The position numbers and the translations under genes were made by a program. Shown in pieces: positions 44,832 to 55,293 of a stretch of 64,000 nt of DNA (positions within the stretch are counted from its first letter, which is position 1; every line of letters starts with the position of its first letter). The notes under the pieces are model-generated. The model was not told the DNA's origin. It worked only from the letters and a program-made list of their open reading frames with translations, and made no database searches. The stretch lies in the NCBI RefSeq assembly GCF_002443255.2, contig NW_019211454.1, positions 30,858,061 through 30,922,060 of the forward strand, given 5' to 3'. This DNA is from Varroa destructor. Lineage: Eukaryota; Arthropoda; Arachnida; Mesostigmata; Varroidae.

Positions 44832-44959
44832 CTAGAGAAGAAAAAAAAAAGTACATTCGCTCATTTTGTAACAGATGTAATTAATGTCCTACCCACTCGC
44901 TCGTGCCTACATCTAGACAATGCGGAAATAATTACAACTGAATGGCCGCTATGAAGATA

Positions 44960-45468
44960 TACCTGTATTTTTACCCATTTCCATCTATGCTAGTTAGCGC
45001 TTAATTGGAACCGCATGTATTGCGTTCGTTATCAAACGATAGACAACAACTATCTGTGCGCGATAGGCACCAATGGGTTTAGCTACGAACATTTATCTTG
45101 TCTAAGAGATCCTTGCAATGCTCGTGGTTATCAGCTAATCCTGTGAGCTTGACATTTCATCTTGCCACCTGTCTTTTATTATGCCTGGATCCTGGTATGC
45201 CTTTTGTCAAATCTAGTAACCGTTTCATAGATATGCATGGATTGCTACGCAAATATGTACAGCGGTATTACTGGTCACAATATTATACGTTACGCTCTTG
45301 ACCGTTAACTAAACTGGAACACGGATTTCGGTAGCACAAAATCCGTTAAAATGGAATAGACCTAGCTTGAATGCGTTGGTTGAGCTTTGTTGCAGCTCAC
45401 GTGTCCTAAACGGTTAAAAGGACCCTTTTCGTTTACCTGTTGCTCGCTCTTTGTCGTTTTTGTTATAG
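44960..45468. other. Spacer, no supported gene
   Basis: Only unsupported short frames, one at 45098-45301. Confidence 0.4.
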
Positions 45469-45560
45469 CCGTGGGCCTGATTTGCCTAGGGTTATCCCTT
45501 GCTATCAGGATACTGAAGACGGACCCATGTGAGGGACTGTACGATCAGTGTTATTGGTGA
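45469..45560 (+). CDS. Candidate exon with hydrophobic helix
   Basis: A 35-nt pyrimidine-rich tract ending TTTTTGTTATAG (45468) is an excellent acceptor. Two frames are open. One gives a hydrophobic helix (VGLICLGLSLAIRIL) then KTDPCEGLYDQCYW to TGA at 45558. The other gives RGPDLPRVIPCYQDTEDGPM to a TGA at 45530. A good donor CCCAT|GTGAGG at 45528/45529 would make a 60-nt internal exon for either. Frame undecided. Confidence 0.2.
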
Positions 45561-46960
45561 CTCATGCCCCCACTCAGTTGTCTGCTGATTTGTAAAAGCC
45601 GCATTATTCTCATTTGAAAACTATTTTCATTAGTATCCTTTAGCTTAACACGATCTCTATACGTGAGCTAGTTTTCTATGTCATTTGGCTAGGTAGGTAG
45701 AATAAAGCTAAAAAAGAAAATAGCAATTCAGTAGATATCTCAATGAACACTTGATTTGAGGATTATGGCCAAATTTCGTCTTTCAGAAACGTCTTCAACC
45801 TTATAGGAAATATTTTGCAGCTAAGGGTTCTAATAAATAACAATTTGCTGGCAAAATAGGTTCGAAATCTTCTGACACCGTCTACTGTTCTGATCTTATT
45901 TGCGCGTTGATCAAAAGGTATTTATATCTATCTACAAGCTGCGTCTTTCAAAACCGACTCTAGTGTTTAGTCGGTATTATGGTGTAATCTGTGTCTTTAC
46001 ATTTGACGAGGCACCGAGTTACCGACACAGCCAAGCGTGCGTGAAGAACGCCGCGCTACGTAGGCTTGGTAACCTTTGATGTCGTTGTTGTTTTTTTTTG
46101 TTGGCTTTAGTTGAATTATAGCTTTCACACATGGTCGGCGCCACAGAAATTGGAATGAAAAGAGTTGTATAGATAAGCGCACTTTGGTCGCTGAGAGAAG
46201 AGGAAGCTATTGCAAACACTGTGAATTGATACCTATACTATATTGTAGGAAGTGAAAATACAAGCTATTCTTCTTGCACAGCGAAAATAACGTAAGCTTG
46301 CCTTTCAGCACGAAGGCCGATGGGCCGATCGCTCATTGATTACATCTACTAGATGCCGTGTTATGTAGAAGTAAATTGTTTTGTTGTTCTCTACCTAAAC
46401 TTAAGCACCAGTACGGCAGACTACGAAATGACCCTTCCGTTTTTGGAAGGTCACCCGTTGTTTTCGTCGACATTAAACTTCTGGAAAAGTAACTGGCCAT
46501 ATCGAATGTTCTCTCATACTTGTGAGTCTACATGGTCAGCAGAGAGGTAACCTTTGCCAAATATGGATTTTGCGGATTGCAATGTCAGCCTTAATCTGCC
46601 CGCTGTCAACTTTAGCAACCGCGAGCTGCTTCTTCGTCAGAAACGTTTAGTTCACCTGAGATAGATTTATTGTGCTCCTTTGAAGACACACTCGGATAGT
46701 TTTTGTCCGAGAATGTATATATATCTAGATGCCTGCTAATTGGCGCACTTTGGAATCAACATCAGCATTTTGGTAAGTCTCAAATTCTGAACCGGTCTCT
46801 TGTAGCCGCGGCGATGAGTCTTAAGGGGCGAACGGTGGAAATTTCTCATAAAAAAATAGCTGCAAGGTAGACGAGCTCTTGTAAAAATTGATTTCTACAA
46901 GAGTCTTTGTGTCACATTACGATACGGTTCGGACACTCGATAGGAAAAAAACGTCCGTTT
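45561..46960. other. No supported gene
   Basis: A strong minus acceptor near 45713 leads only into very short frames. A short stem with 6-bp-plus arms lies at 46429-46452. Nothing else recognised. Confidence 0.5.
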
Positions 46961-46968
46961 TCACTTAC

Positions 46969-47148
46969 TTTCGACGCTTTAAAGGCACTTCGGTGACCAC
47001 TGCTCCTTGGCTCTAGAGTGCCTCCGTGTATTTCTAAGACCGTTAGATACTGCTCAGGGTCTTTGGGTCCGTCTGTTTGCCCTGCAGATAGAATATCAGG
47101 TCGTGTTTGTTGGATTACGGCGCGGTGCTCCAAATGTGCGGTAGGCAT
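46969..47148 (-). CDS. Candidate first coding exon, 60 codons, strong Kozak and donor
   Basis: On the minus strand ATG 47148 sits in GCCGCCATGCC, an almost ideal vertebrate-type Kozak context. It opens exactly 60 codons to the consensus donor AAA|GTAAGT (46969/46968), phase 0. A TATA-like CTATATAG lies 26 nt upstream of the ATG. The frame continues without splicing to 46912 and upstream to 47184. The segment is polar (MPTAHLEHRAVIQQTRPDIL...). Family unknown. The block is G+C-richer than its surroundings. Confidence 0.25.
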
Positions 47149-47684
47149 GGCGGCGATATTTATTTCACTATATAGGACGGTCACGGTTCCGAGTATTTTG
47201 TCCGAAGTCTAAATCATAACAAGTTCGCAATTGGTTAAATAAGATTGGTAAGTAAGCTTGAGTAAACTTGGTCTAAAGTCTCGTTATAACTTCTGTGTCA
47301 GTGTGCATTTCGAAGATGGTAGCAATGTACGGGCTTAACGATATTTGAGAAGATCCTCGCAAATTCGTCCCCTTGCATGATGTGTTGCGGTCGAAGCGAC
47401 ATGGTGGTAATACGTGCATTCTTTAACGCTACGATAAGCTATACACTTCGGTAGAACTAACTCCGTGGTTCACGCCAGGACCTTTATGAGAGAAAGCCCG
47501 TCCGAATCTAGTACTATAACGAAAGTCCACGGTGTATCGTAGTAGCTCTCAGTAATCTCAATCGCTTCCTTTTCTATGTTTTCCTTGTACCGCCACGCAA
47601 ATAAAATGACACTCCGGCCGAGGGGCTGTTCGATAAATTTCCTTGGGTTTTCCCCCGTTCTCGACGGCCATCCTTACAATATTT

Positions 47685-47837
47685 ATGTGCTCTAAACGAT
47701 ACTCATGTCCTGAAAAACGGCATCCTTTCGAGCGCCTAGTTGACCTTTACGAGCAGTCGGGCCTTTGGAAAGCTTTACAGCGCGCTTTCACGGTACGGAA
47801 CGCAACAATCTTAGATCAACGCGAGATGACACAGTAA
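47685..47837 (+). CDS. Candidate exon or small ORF (50 codons)
   Basis: ATG 47685 opens 50 codons ending TAA. The frame extends upstream to about 47640. The middle is helix-like and protein-like (HPFERLVDLYEQSGLWKALQ). Near its end CACA|GTAAAG could be a weak donor. No acceptor or Kozak support. Family unknown. Confidence 0.18.
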   Translation: MCSKRYSCPEKRHPFERLVDLYEQSGLWKALQRAFTVRNATILDQREMTQ

Positions 47838-47995
47838 AGAGCAAGTAAAAAAATAGTCAGCTGCATTCGGTGGGAGTAACTCATTCATCAATTCATATTG
47901 CTGATTACTTCAAGGCGCTATCTAATAGCATTCATCGCAATGGCTGCCGCTTTTTTAGCGGTACCAAACAAGAGTTGACTCTCAAGTCGGCTTAG

Positions 47996-48198
47996 TGGAC
48001 TTTCTTCACGGCAAAAATTGCAATCTTCGTGGTTCCGACAAAAAAACGAGTAATTCTATTGACGACGAGTACACGGCAACGATATCAAACGGCTACACGG
48101 CTTCCCTGTATCAGCAACTTGGTACAGCATCAGATATAGACGAGATTACAAAATCGAACGAGCTCCTAAATTCAACTTTGAAAGACGCAATTGGCTGA
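47996..48198 (+). CDS. Candidate terminal exon, polar, unknown product (67 codons)
   Basis: After an AG at 47994-47995 (CGGCTTAG, moderate acceptor) a frame is open for about 67 codons to TGA. It is rich in Asp, Asn, Thr, Ser and Lys with few Arg (NSIDDEYTATISNGYTASLY, ending ELLNSTLKDAIG), unlike typical random frames here. Needs an upstream exon. It does not join in phase to the frame at 47685 by the obvious donor. Family unknown. Confidence 0.22.
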
Positions 48199-48440
48199 TA
48201 TGAACACATTTTAGCTAACGAACTGATAGTTCGCAATATAATAGGAACAGTAAACGAAAACGTTTGCCAGAAAATTTATGGTTTGCATTGTTACCTTTAC
48301 AATCAATGTCCACTTCAATTTGGCAATAATATTTAGCGATCTTTGTCAAATGGATGCTTACGTGATAATCCTGTGGTTCACTTTATTTGTTTGGTAACTT
48401 GAACAAATTACTCATTACTTTAACATTTGCCCTTCAATAG

Positions 48441-48518
48441 CTATGGGACTTGTACGCCTTTTCCAACTGGTCAAAGGAAGTAAAATGTTTACCACTGTAC
48501 CGTATAGTTACAATATAA
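48441..48518 (+). CDS. Weak candidate exon
   Basis: The acceptor TTTGCCCTTCAATAG (ending 48440) is followed by 25 codons (LWDLYAFSNWSKEVKCLPLY...) to TAA, with a possible donor GAA|GTAAAA. Short. Confidence 0.14.
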   Translation, partial: LWDLYAFSNWSKEVKCLPLYRIVTI

Positions 48519-51500
48519 CATCTAGCCATTAGCGTTATTGTTGTTATATCGCATTGTTAATAATGATAACAATGAAAGTCTGCTCTAACCTGTTGCTCCT
48601 ATATGAGACGCAGACGGATTAGCGGCACGAGATCAGCTATTTACCCGGCGCTGTGTTTCCTATTTATGAAAAAAAATTCGTTTAGATACGATAAAATGCT
48701 TGTGCATATATAGAGATGTTGCCAAGGCTCTATTATATTGAAGAACACAAAGGTCGGGCTAATTGTGCGGACGTTAACTCATTCCTTATGTATGAGCTCC
48801 CAGTTTTAGTTTCGCAACAATCTTAAAAGGCCTATAAAAGATTTCCTTAAATATCGTTAGCTTTCAAATGTGGTCGATTCCCAATCGTACCTCCTATTGC
48901 GGACTTCCGGAGATTCTATTTTCTATTTTATATTCTAGATTTCCGGAAGAAAATGTGCCCTTTGCATAAGGATAGCTTTATCGAAACTCATCGAATAAAT
49001 AGATAATGAATGCTCTTTACGTCCCATTATCGAAAGCAGGTTGACCTTATCTGTAGGTAAATATGAAGCAGTAATTTCGAGGAAATATTTCTCGTAGTTT
49101 TAGTTACAGACTTGCGTCGACGACCAACGCCTGTCATAGTGATATGCTTGTAATAGACTCTCCTATGCACTTTGATATGACCAGTTGCGCTTTTTTAAGA
49201 CACCGCTCGTATGTGGGTCATTTGAAAAGATTAATTCGATAGGGTCGCGTACTCATACCGAAACAAAGCTACACGGAAAGAAGGGCTAAAAATGCTTCTT
49301 ATGCCGTACAAATGATATTTAAAAGTTACGTGTTATTACGATGGCGTAACATATTCAATCCGGTGCTTATAGCTGACCTCCACAGCATCAGCCTTTCCTG
49401 TGATACACATAGATAGCTACTGTCATCATCCAAGAAGGATATCCTATCGGATGCGATCTTTGCATAGGGAAGAAAAGGGGAAAAAAGAGGTTAAGAAAAA
49501 TAACGAGAGGGTTTTTTTTTAATTGGAATAGATTTGCCGTCGATCAGTGCACACCTAGAGACACGTCTACGCATAGGTACGTGGCCATGTACGTATTATA
49601 TATTCTTTTATGTACTGTACAAGTCAGAAGGAACGCTTGAGTTTAATAGCCGTTTTTATTACTACAGGAACCGCATTGCTCGTCGATTGTTGCTCTTCGA
49701 AAAAAAAAATAATGTGCAGTCTTCACGTCGGTTTTTGAAACGCTATACTTTACAGAGGCCTTCCGGCAGGCGACTATGAAACGTCGATGCTGAGAACAAT
49801 CGCAGCTTCATTGGTTCATCTGAAACAGGAAAAGACACACTATAATGCGCTCTACTTTAGCTTTGAAATGGGAAGTTCGCGCTTGAGATATTGGTAAAAT
49901 AGAAACAATTACTGAAAATAACGTTCTGCCGTAGTGGCAAAAATGTCTCGCGAATGAAGACGTGACAAGCCGAAGTGTGGCAAAAATTGAACTGGAAAAG
50001 GTAAATTCAATACGTCCTCAGGCAGCCCCACCGGTGATGCTGGATCAGGAATTCCATGCGCTCTCATTTTCTTTTTCCGCAAAGCCATTTCTTTGACTTA
50101 ACATGGAAAATACACATAGTTGACAAATTTCATTATTGACTGTGCCGGATAACACTGTTTAAAGGTCCGGAAAGCCCCCACGTTCGTTTTGCATGTCCGC
50201 TTCTTTTAGTCAAAATGTTAGGCGTTGTTATTGCATTAAGTATAAATAAATAAGAATAGATAAGTTTACATTAAATAATGTTTCACACACCAAAAACACA
50301 ACAATACTATACTAGAATGATAATTCGAAACAGCCGCAAAACTGTGACAATCTAACAAAGACTTCCAATATGTAAGCATTGAAAGGATGAAATGACAAAG
50401 GAACTTTTACTCCATAGGACACTGGCGGAAACAAGCTTAACTAGAAAATTATGTCGAACAATTTAAAATATTTAGGACATGTACTCTTTGATTGTGTTGA
50501 ACGTAATGAGCCCCGAAAGAATACATTCGGAAGTAGCTGTTACGTAGGGATACAGTACGTATATTCACAATGAACATTGCTAAGACACATGCAGTGTTGA
50601 CAATCACAAACCTGCTATGTCCAGGTGTAGCTTTTATTCTATAGTTTGTTTCGGCCTGTTAGAGGCACGCGTGGCCTGATCGAAGCTGCAAATCGTGTGC
50701 CGGCAGTAGCATGTACGCCGTAGATTTTACTAGCGACATTAATTTAGAATACTATATTTTATTTCCGAATTGATTCACTCGGAAAGAGTAGGATCCTCTC
50801 AAGATTGTACATCGAAGATGCTACCCTTAGCCATGCACCTATTGCCTCGTGTGCATGACACTTCACTTACGTGCGTTCCACGAGCTACTCGCTTAATCAA
50901 TAACGGCTGCGTACAAATCGGCGCACGTCTAGTTGCTATAGTCTCTATTTTCTCTCATCGATGAAAGTTCAATTATGACGATAAAGATCATGTCAATGCT
51001 GTTCTAACAAATTCTAAAAGTGGCAGTTCGTAACACGCTGATTCAACAGCTTCAGCCAGTTGCCTTCAGCAATTAGCAAATGATGTTTGTATGTGGGAAA
51101 CTTAAATAGGTTTTCTAATTAGACTGATTATAGTTGGTACCCCTTTGCAATTCTCTCTGTTTTTCGTAATTGAATAGGCGAGACACTAAAGGACCAGTTT
51201 CTACTCGCTCTGATTAACTGTGGAAGCACTGGCCCAATTGAAGAAACATCGTTTCGTTCGGTTTCGACGATATGTAGAAAACTTTTCGTATGATCTACAG
51301 CCTTCTCGCGTGCACGTCGTTTCATCCTTCGAGACGTGTTCCTTATCAAGGTATCAAAGGTATTCGGGTATTAGGCTCGTACATGGCAAAAATGTTTCCC
51401 GCTTGAAACACCGGTTATGACGCAAATGCATCTGCACGCCACAGATCGTAAACGTCAGCACGCGACGGCCCATTGTGACGCTAACGTGGCAGGCAGCAAG

Positions 51501-53334
51501 AGTAATCGCGGTCTTTTCCTAGCATAACGGAGAAGAATGAAAAGATAGAGCTCTTTTAATACACAAAATGCCCTAGCATCTAGGGGCAAGCAAAGCCCTG
51601 ATGAATATATTCACACGTTTAGCTAATCGAGGGAAATAAACCGCGTGTCGTGTACCGCATCAATCTAGGTACATCTTCTCCCCTAATTCGCTCTCATTTC
51701 CCTTTTTTTGGCGAAGCAGATTGGCACCCTATTCTTGTAGAGCAGTTACGATGCACTTCGTGTATGGAGCGTTAGCTTGTCTTCATCTTTCTAGCAACAT
51801 CGCAGAATATAGGCTTTGTCCTGCAACCACAACCTCAAGCCTCCTCCCGTCTAGGCGACCCTACATTACAGCAAGATCTCGTGACATTCTTTCTTATTGT
51901 GGACCTCTTAGCACTTTCACTTAAAGAAGAATCCAGCAAAAAACAAGCCATGCAACTAACACTAAATATTACCCACCTACAGCGTTATGATAGAAACAGC
52001 GACAAGTTCGTCTAAGGCGCTTGTGTACGTTAAATAATATCACATTTCTTCGCCGAGTGCCCACAACCGACTTATTTAGCTATCGACGAGTCGTTCCGGC
52101 CGAAAAAACGGTGCAGTGTGCGTTTTAAGAGCCTAGAATTGGTTCTCGAACGTGACTACCGGGTGTTAAAGCCAAAAAAAAACGCCGTTGGCGGCATTGG
52201 CACCAAATTGGGAGCAGGAAGATGCTAAAACGTAACAGATAACGCACATCGTTTACTGCGGAGTGATACCGGCCCTTATGATCTTCATTATAAGCACCTT
52301 TGAGAAGTCAGTAAAATTAATTGCAATTCTGCCACTTAATTACATGAAATGCACACGTAATGGATAATGCGAACGAAATACACGAGGTTTAACGTACACA
52401 GGGGTATTGTTGTCACGAGCTATTGGCTTGTCCTATAGATTTGTATAGGTATTTGACTTAAGTATGAATGAAAAAAGTTTGCCAGGCAATTCTAATTAAT
52501 GCTATTTTTGCCCGTGTTCGCGATGATCTAACCCAACCTTTAGGCAGCTTTTCAATACAATTTTTTTAATAAGTTTATCTACATCTTGATCTGCGATAAA
52601 CTGGTTAATACGGCTTTTCGCACTTTCAAAAAATACCAGATGTCTTCGGTTGAAGGAGTTCTATATGAATCGGAAACGGCGACGTTCAGAGGGAGCGAGA
52701 TTTGAAAAGTAGGCTAAACTTTGAAAATCTTTGGTAAGTTGTTCGAGAGAAACTTTTAAGAAGCACTTCCCTACGATCCAACCACATGTACAGCATTATC
52801 TCTTTTGACGGGGTCCGGCTTTAGCTCTAGTTTAAAGGTTATTACGCTTTGAACACGTTCCGTCTTAAATTATGTTATTATAGATTGTTTCCTCTTCATC
52901 ACCCTTAGATGCGTATAATAAAAAGATTGTCGTCGTCTTAGAACATGTTCGGCCGAGCACACGCAATTCATCGGTTGGTGATCAATCAGATCATGAGAAA
53001 CCCAGATGTCAGCCCGACTAACGTAATAGCTGTTTAGCTAGGTGCTTACGAGAGCTTATGTACACTCATCGACAGCCGCTGCAATTAGACGGATTTTGCC
53101 CTTGGATCCCCAATGGCTCTTTCGTTTGCAGGCTTGTCAGAAAGGGTTTTCAGTCTAAGGCGCTGGTCCTCTTAAAGTCCCAAACGTCAGAGGGTGACGC
53201 AGGGGTCAACGGCGAATAATTGGCCACACTGGTGTACTAAATCTATGTCTGCTTTTTATCATCGCGAAGGGAATTCGGCCGATAGCATTCAACCTTAGCC
53301 CAACTTCAAAATGTCTCGCAGCTAACAGCCTCAC
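48519..53334. other. Long stretch without supported genes
   Basis: Only scattered short frames (for example 49534-49779 plus, no ATG near the start; 50770-50964; 51128-51349 minus) without splice, start or poly(A) support. A small stem lies at 51569-51587. I recognise no repeat family. Confidence 0.5.
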
Positions 53335-53514
53335 ATGGTCTGTAGCACTATTCATTGTACCCGTTCTCTGAAGGGTATTCAAACCACACGTTCTAGTGAG
53401 ATTTCTCGCCTTCTGTTGGAGAGTGTCAGCTTAGCTGCTTCAACGGTTCCACGTAACGCGTTTGGGAAAGCAAAAAATATCGCCAAGCTTCATCCGAAAG
53501 AACCTATCTTGAAG
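53335..53514 (+). CDS. Candidate coding exon (60 codons) with acceptor and donor
   Basis: ATG 53335 (G at +4) lies 13 nt after a possible acceptor TGTCTCGCAG and opens exactly 60 codons to the consensus donor AAG|GTGAGC (53514/53515), phase 0. An in-frame TAA upstream means translation would start at this ATG. Ser/Thr/Lys-rich with no recognised domain. Unspliced it ends two codons later. Confidence 0.22.
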
Positions 53515-53651
53515 GTGAGCTGAAGTGAAACTGCAACAGACAGCAATTTCAACAGAATTGAAAACGTCTAAAACTGACAAAAGTTGTTGGCAATAAAGGT
53601 TAATTATACGAGACTACAAAAAAAAGCGTATTGATAGGGGCCGCTAGTGTT

Positions 53652-53930
53652 TCAATCATGAGACAGCTGTGGGATTTCAAAATTCTCTAGTCCAATAGTA
53701 TTACATCCTGCAAGTTGGATCTTCTTGGCTGAGGGTAATAGAAGAGGCAGGGTCATAGTATCGATCTTTTCTATATATGGGAGTAATACCATATGAAAAA
53801 AAGCATCAGTACACGAAATCGAATTGACAAAAAAGCAAGTGATTTCTTCTGACTGCAATAAATGGTTATAGAAGTCAAACGTAACGGCTACTGTTTGTTG
53901 GAACTTGCTGCACAAGAAGGCTTTGGTCAT
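53652..53930 (-). CDS. Candidate ORF, 92 codons, unknown product
   Basis: ATG 53930 opens 92 codons ending TGA, with a convincingly protein-like mix: Phe/Leu-rich early part, then LPYIEKIDTMTLPLLLPSAK and IQLAGCNTIGLENFEIPQL. The last part faintly resembles a leucine-rich or F-box-associated repeat (Leu-x-x-Cys-x-x), which I cannot confirm. No poly(A) signal within the next 80 nt and the start context is poor. Confidence 0.24.
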   Translation of the reverse strand: MTKAFLCSKFQQTVAVTFDFYNHLLQSEEITCFFVNSISCTDAFFHMVLLPYIEKIDTMTLPLLLPSAKKIQLAGCNTIGLENFEIPQLSHD

Positions 53931-55029
53931 ACGTCTGATAACCTAGAGACCATTTTACCATGAGCGTCTCAACTGCTGAGAACCTTTGTATTAGTAAGTT
54001 TCTCCCTATTGTCCCTGCAGATCGCCTTTATCCTTAACAGGTTTTTGATGTGTCTAGGCAATCTGACTCTATTAAGAAGGTGGTTTGAAAATACATGGCA
54101 GTTGCCATAATATTATCGGCAGAGGAAAGGGCAAGAGGGTTTCAGCTCGTCATCAGATGTGGCAGGGCAGTTCGCTCACGTAACTTCTGACAGCTAAGGC
54201 ACCCTATCTTTAGTGGGGCGCTCCTGCTCGACGCGTTCAAGATCTCAAAACAGCACATCGCAGCTACATCAGTACTTAGTGAAAGCCACTGTGTCGGTCT
54301 AGGAAGTCCTTGAACTAGCCCGGGCAGGTCACTTACATAACCGGGGACACAGATGTCTAATTTTTATCCTACAGTTTCTTAGGCTTAGATGAAATGCGTT
54401 GAGTTTTCTGCTGAATGCAGGCCTTAGCAATGGATACGTCAAAGCTTATTCCAGCAGACGGGAACAAAGCGGCCAAAGGTGTCTCAGTTCCAAAATATTC
54501 TCTCCTACGAACGACTTGTCTCGAAATGTCCAACCATATACAATAAAGGCCGCGGGGCCTCTACGAAAACATTGTGATTAAGGTGTACCAAAAAAATTTG
54601 GTATGGAACTTTGGCCAAGAAGAAAGCGTATTCTGCTAGCTAACCTCTTTCCACCAATTATTGTTCTCCCAATTAGATTGATTCCTAACGAAGGCAACTC
54701 TTGGGGAACCCTTAGAGGCGATCCTTTTTGTGGTAATAGACTCTTACTGGCACTCGTGCTAAAAGTGCGATGGCAGGCCATCAATAATCTCTAGAATTTT
54801 AGTAATTATATTAATATTCGCGACCCCGTTCCTAAGTTCGTACCAAATATAACAATAAAACCTTGTCCAGCGCCTTGTACAAAGAAGGAAACGCAGAAAT
54901 ATCAAATCTTAACGAGACATAAAAGTTATCTTGTAGATTTCTACTTAGTCAAATGCAGCCCCGTTTTCATTTGTTGCCGGGCCAGTTTTTGCTTGGTGAG
55001 TTTTCCGAAACGCGATGAAAATTTGATAC
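53931..55029. other. No supported gene
   Basis: A short frame from ATG 54952 (MQPRFHLLPGQFLL) runs to a donor GTGAGT near 54973, too short to call. A TACCAAA...TTTGGTA palindrome lies near 54585-54602. Confidence 0.45.
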
Positions 55030-55293
55030 ATGTTACAACCAACGTTTGCGTCTCCTCTAAGAATTTTAGCATCCGTCAATCATACGTACGATTTTAGATG
55101 GAGGCGCACTTGTTGTGGGGGTCTTTGCCACACAGTAATAAATGTAGCGCTCAACAACCGCTTCACTTTGCAGAGCAGTTACTTCGCTGCATTTTCTCAA
55201 TGCGTTAAAATTTCAAACACCACAAACAAATGTACCTACTACAGGATACACACCCCCGATATACGAAACACCAGTGGCCAGAGCAAGTCGTAA
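55030..55293 (+). CDS. Candidate ORF, 87 codons, unknown product
   Basis: ATG 55030 opens 87 codons ending TAA. It is Cys-, Thr- and Asn-containing with no recognised domain, no splice site and no poly(A) signal. Length is within chance expectation. Confidence 0.15.
   Translation: MLQPTFASPLRILASVNHTYDFRWRRTCCGGLCHTVINVALNNRFTLQSSYFAAFSQCVKISNTTNKCTYYRIHTPDIRNTSGQSKS

Noticed and set aside
44748..44954. Plus-strand 68-codon frame with KKKK.
   Set aside because: It has no ATG, and the lysine run is the antisense of a strong minus-strand polypyrimidine tract; the minus exon explains it better.
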